From Clostridia bacterium (GTDB taxonomy: Bacteria > Bacillota > Clostridia > Oscillospirales > CAG-272), in contig CAAEBS010000189.1 of the NCBI GenBank assembly GCA_900754175.1, forward strand, positions 1-5,528: 5,528 nt of DNA, given 5' to 3'. Shown piece after piece: positions 5,436 through 5,528 of this stretch. Each line of letters starts with the position of its first letter. The stretch's first letter is position 1. Made by a program: the position numbers and the translations under genes. A model generated the notes under the pieces. That model was not told where the DNA came from, ran no database searches, and worked only from the letters and a program-made list of their open reading frames with translations.

Positions 5436-5440
5436 GGTAT
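5420..5440. promoter_or_regulatory. Interrupted palindrome over the -35 box of P1
   Basis: ATACCT (5420-5425) and AGGTAT (5435-5440) are exact reverse complements separated by 9 bases, and the site spans the -35 box of P1. A protein bound here would compete with RNA polymerase. Function is inferred from position. Confidence 0.35.
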
Positions 5441-5467
5441 TATTGAAATTTTGTGGGAGAACGGGGG

Positions 5468-5494
5468 AAACTTTTCTGGAGAAAAGTTTTCCCC
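5468..5494. repeat. Palindromic dispersed repeat, right copy
   Basis: It is identical to positions 1-27 except for the two central bases (GG in place of TC), in the same orientation. The arms AAACTTTTCT and AGAAAAGTTT can extend with GGGG before and CCCC after to a longer stem with one bulged base. It lies upstream of P1, between this operon and whatever gene lies beyond the window, and may be the terminator of that gene. Confidence 0.7.
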
Positions 5495-5496
5495 GG

Positions 5497-5527
5497 ACCC
5501 CTTTCAAAAGACTTTTAAACAAGGGGT
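5497..5527. repeat. Inverted repeat at the right edge, next to the palindromic repeat
   Basis: ACCCCTT (5497-5503) and AAGGGGT (5521-5527) are exact reverse complements, and between them AAAAG and CTTTT (5506-5516) form a further small palindrome. Together with 5468-5494 this makes a composite two-hairpin unit in a non-coding spot. It may extend past the window edge. Confidence 0.5.
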
Positions 5528-5528
5528 A

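Larger units (their letters stand above)
5185..5528. other. Gene-free leader upstream of the acyltransferase operon
   Basis: No credible coding region is seen in these 344 bases on either strand. They hold an inverted repeat at the right edge (5497-5527), the right copy of the palindromic repeat (5468-5494), two tandem promoters (5407-5435 and 5274-5302), two short palindromes and a hairpin directly before the first gene. Most of the stretch is AT-rich compared with the genes. Confidence 0.75.

Noticed and set aside
1..5528. Search for CRISPR arrays, tRNA or rRNA genes, transposases and integrase sites
   Set aside because: No regularly spaced repeats, no cloverleaf or rRNA-like stretches and no transposase-like frames were seen; the only repeats are the two palindromic copies and local inverted repeats.

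Overview
The window looks like chromosomal DNA of a low-to-moderate GC Bacillota, most likely a gut-type Clostridia. The reasons are strong AGGAG-type ribosome binding sites, near-consensus sigma-A promoters with 17-nt spacers and TG-extended -10 boxes, and a Gram-positive split Wzz adaptor plus BY-kinase pair. The genus cannot be fixed from the sequence alone. All five credible genes lie on the minus strand, so the locus reads from right to left.

Right part (about 5528 to 1727): a 344-base gene-free leader holds a palindromic repeat, two tandem near-consensus promoters, a short palindrome and a GC-rich hairpin just before the first start codon. It is followed by a three-gene operon: a stand-alone PlsC-like acyltransferase (4354-5178), a GT8 glycosyltransferase (3552-4394) and a two-domain protein with an N-terminal GT8 glycosyltransferase and a C-terminal PlsC-like acyltransferase (1787-3559). 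Both gene junctions overlap, and the operon ends at a strong intrinsic terminator (1727-1772). Two glycosyltransferase domains and two acyltransferase domains of one divergent subfamily, all in one transcript, suggest synthesis of a glycolipid or of an acylated cell-envelope glycan. That product is inferred, not shown.

Left part (about 1625 to 1): a separate near-consensus promoter drives a two-gene operon made of a Wzz/CapA-type membrane adaptor (778-1548) and a CpsD/CapB-type bacterial tyrosine kinase (45-785) with a tyrosine-rich tail. Such pairs control polysaccharide export and chain length. No polymerase, flippase, phosphatase or initiating sugar transferase is in view.

The whole locus is bracketed by two nearly identical palindromic repeats (1-27 and 5468-5494) in the same orientation. 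Short GGTAT/ATACC palindromes sit at all three promoters, which might tie the two operons to one regulator. The most interesting item is the GT8-acyltransferase fusion together with its free-standing acyltransferase paralogue.
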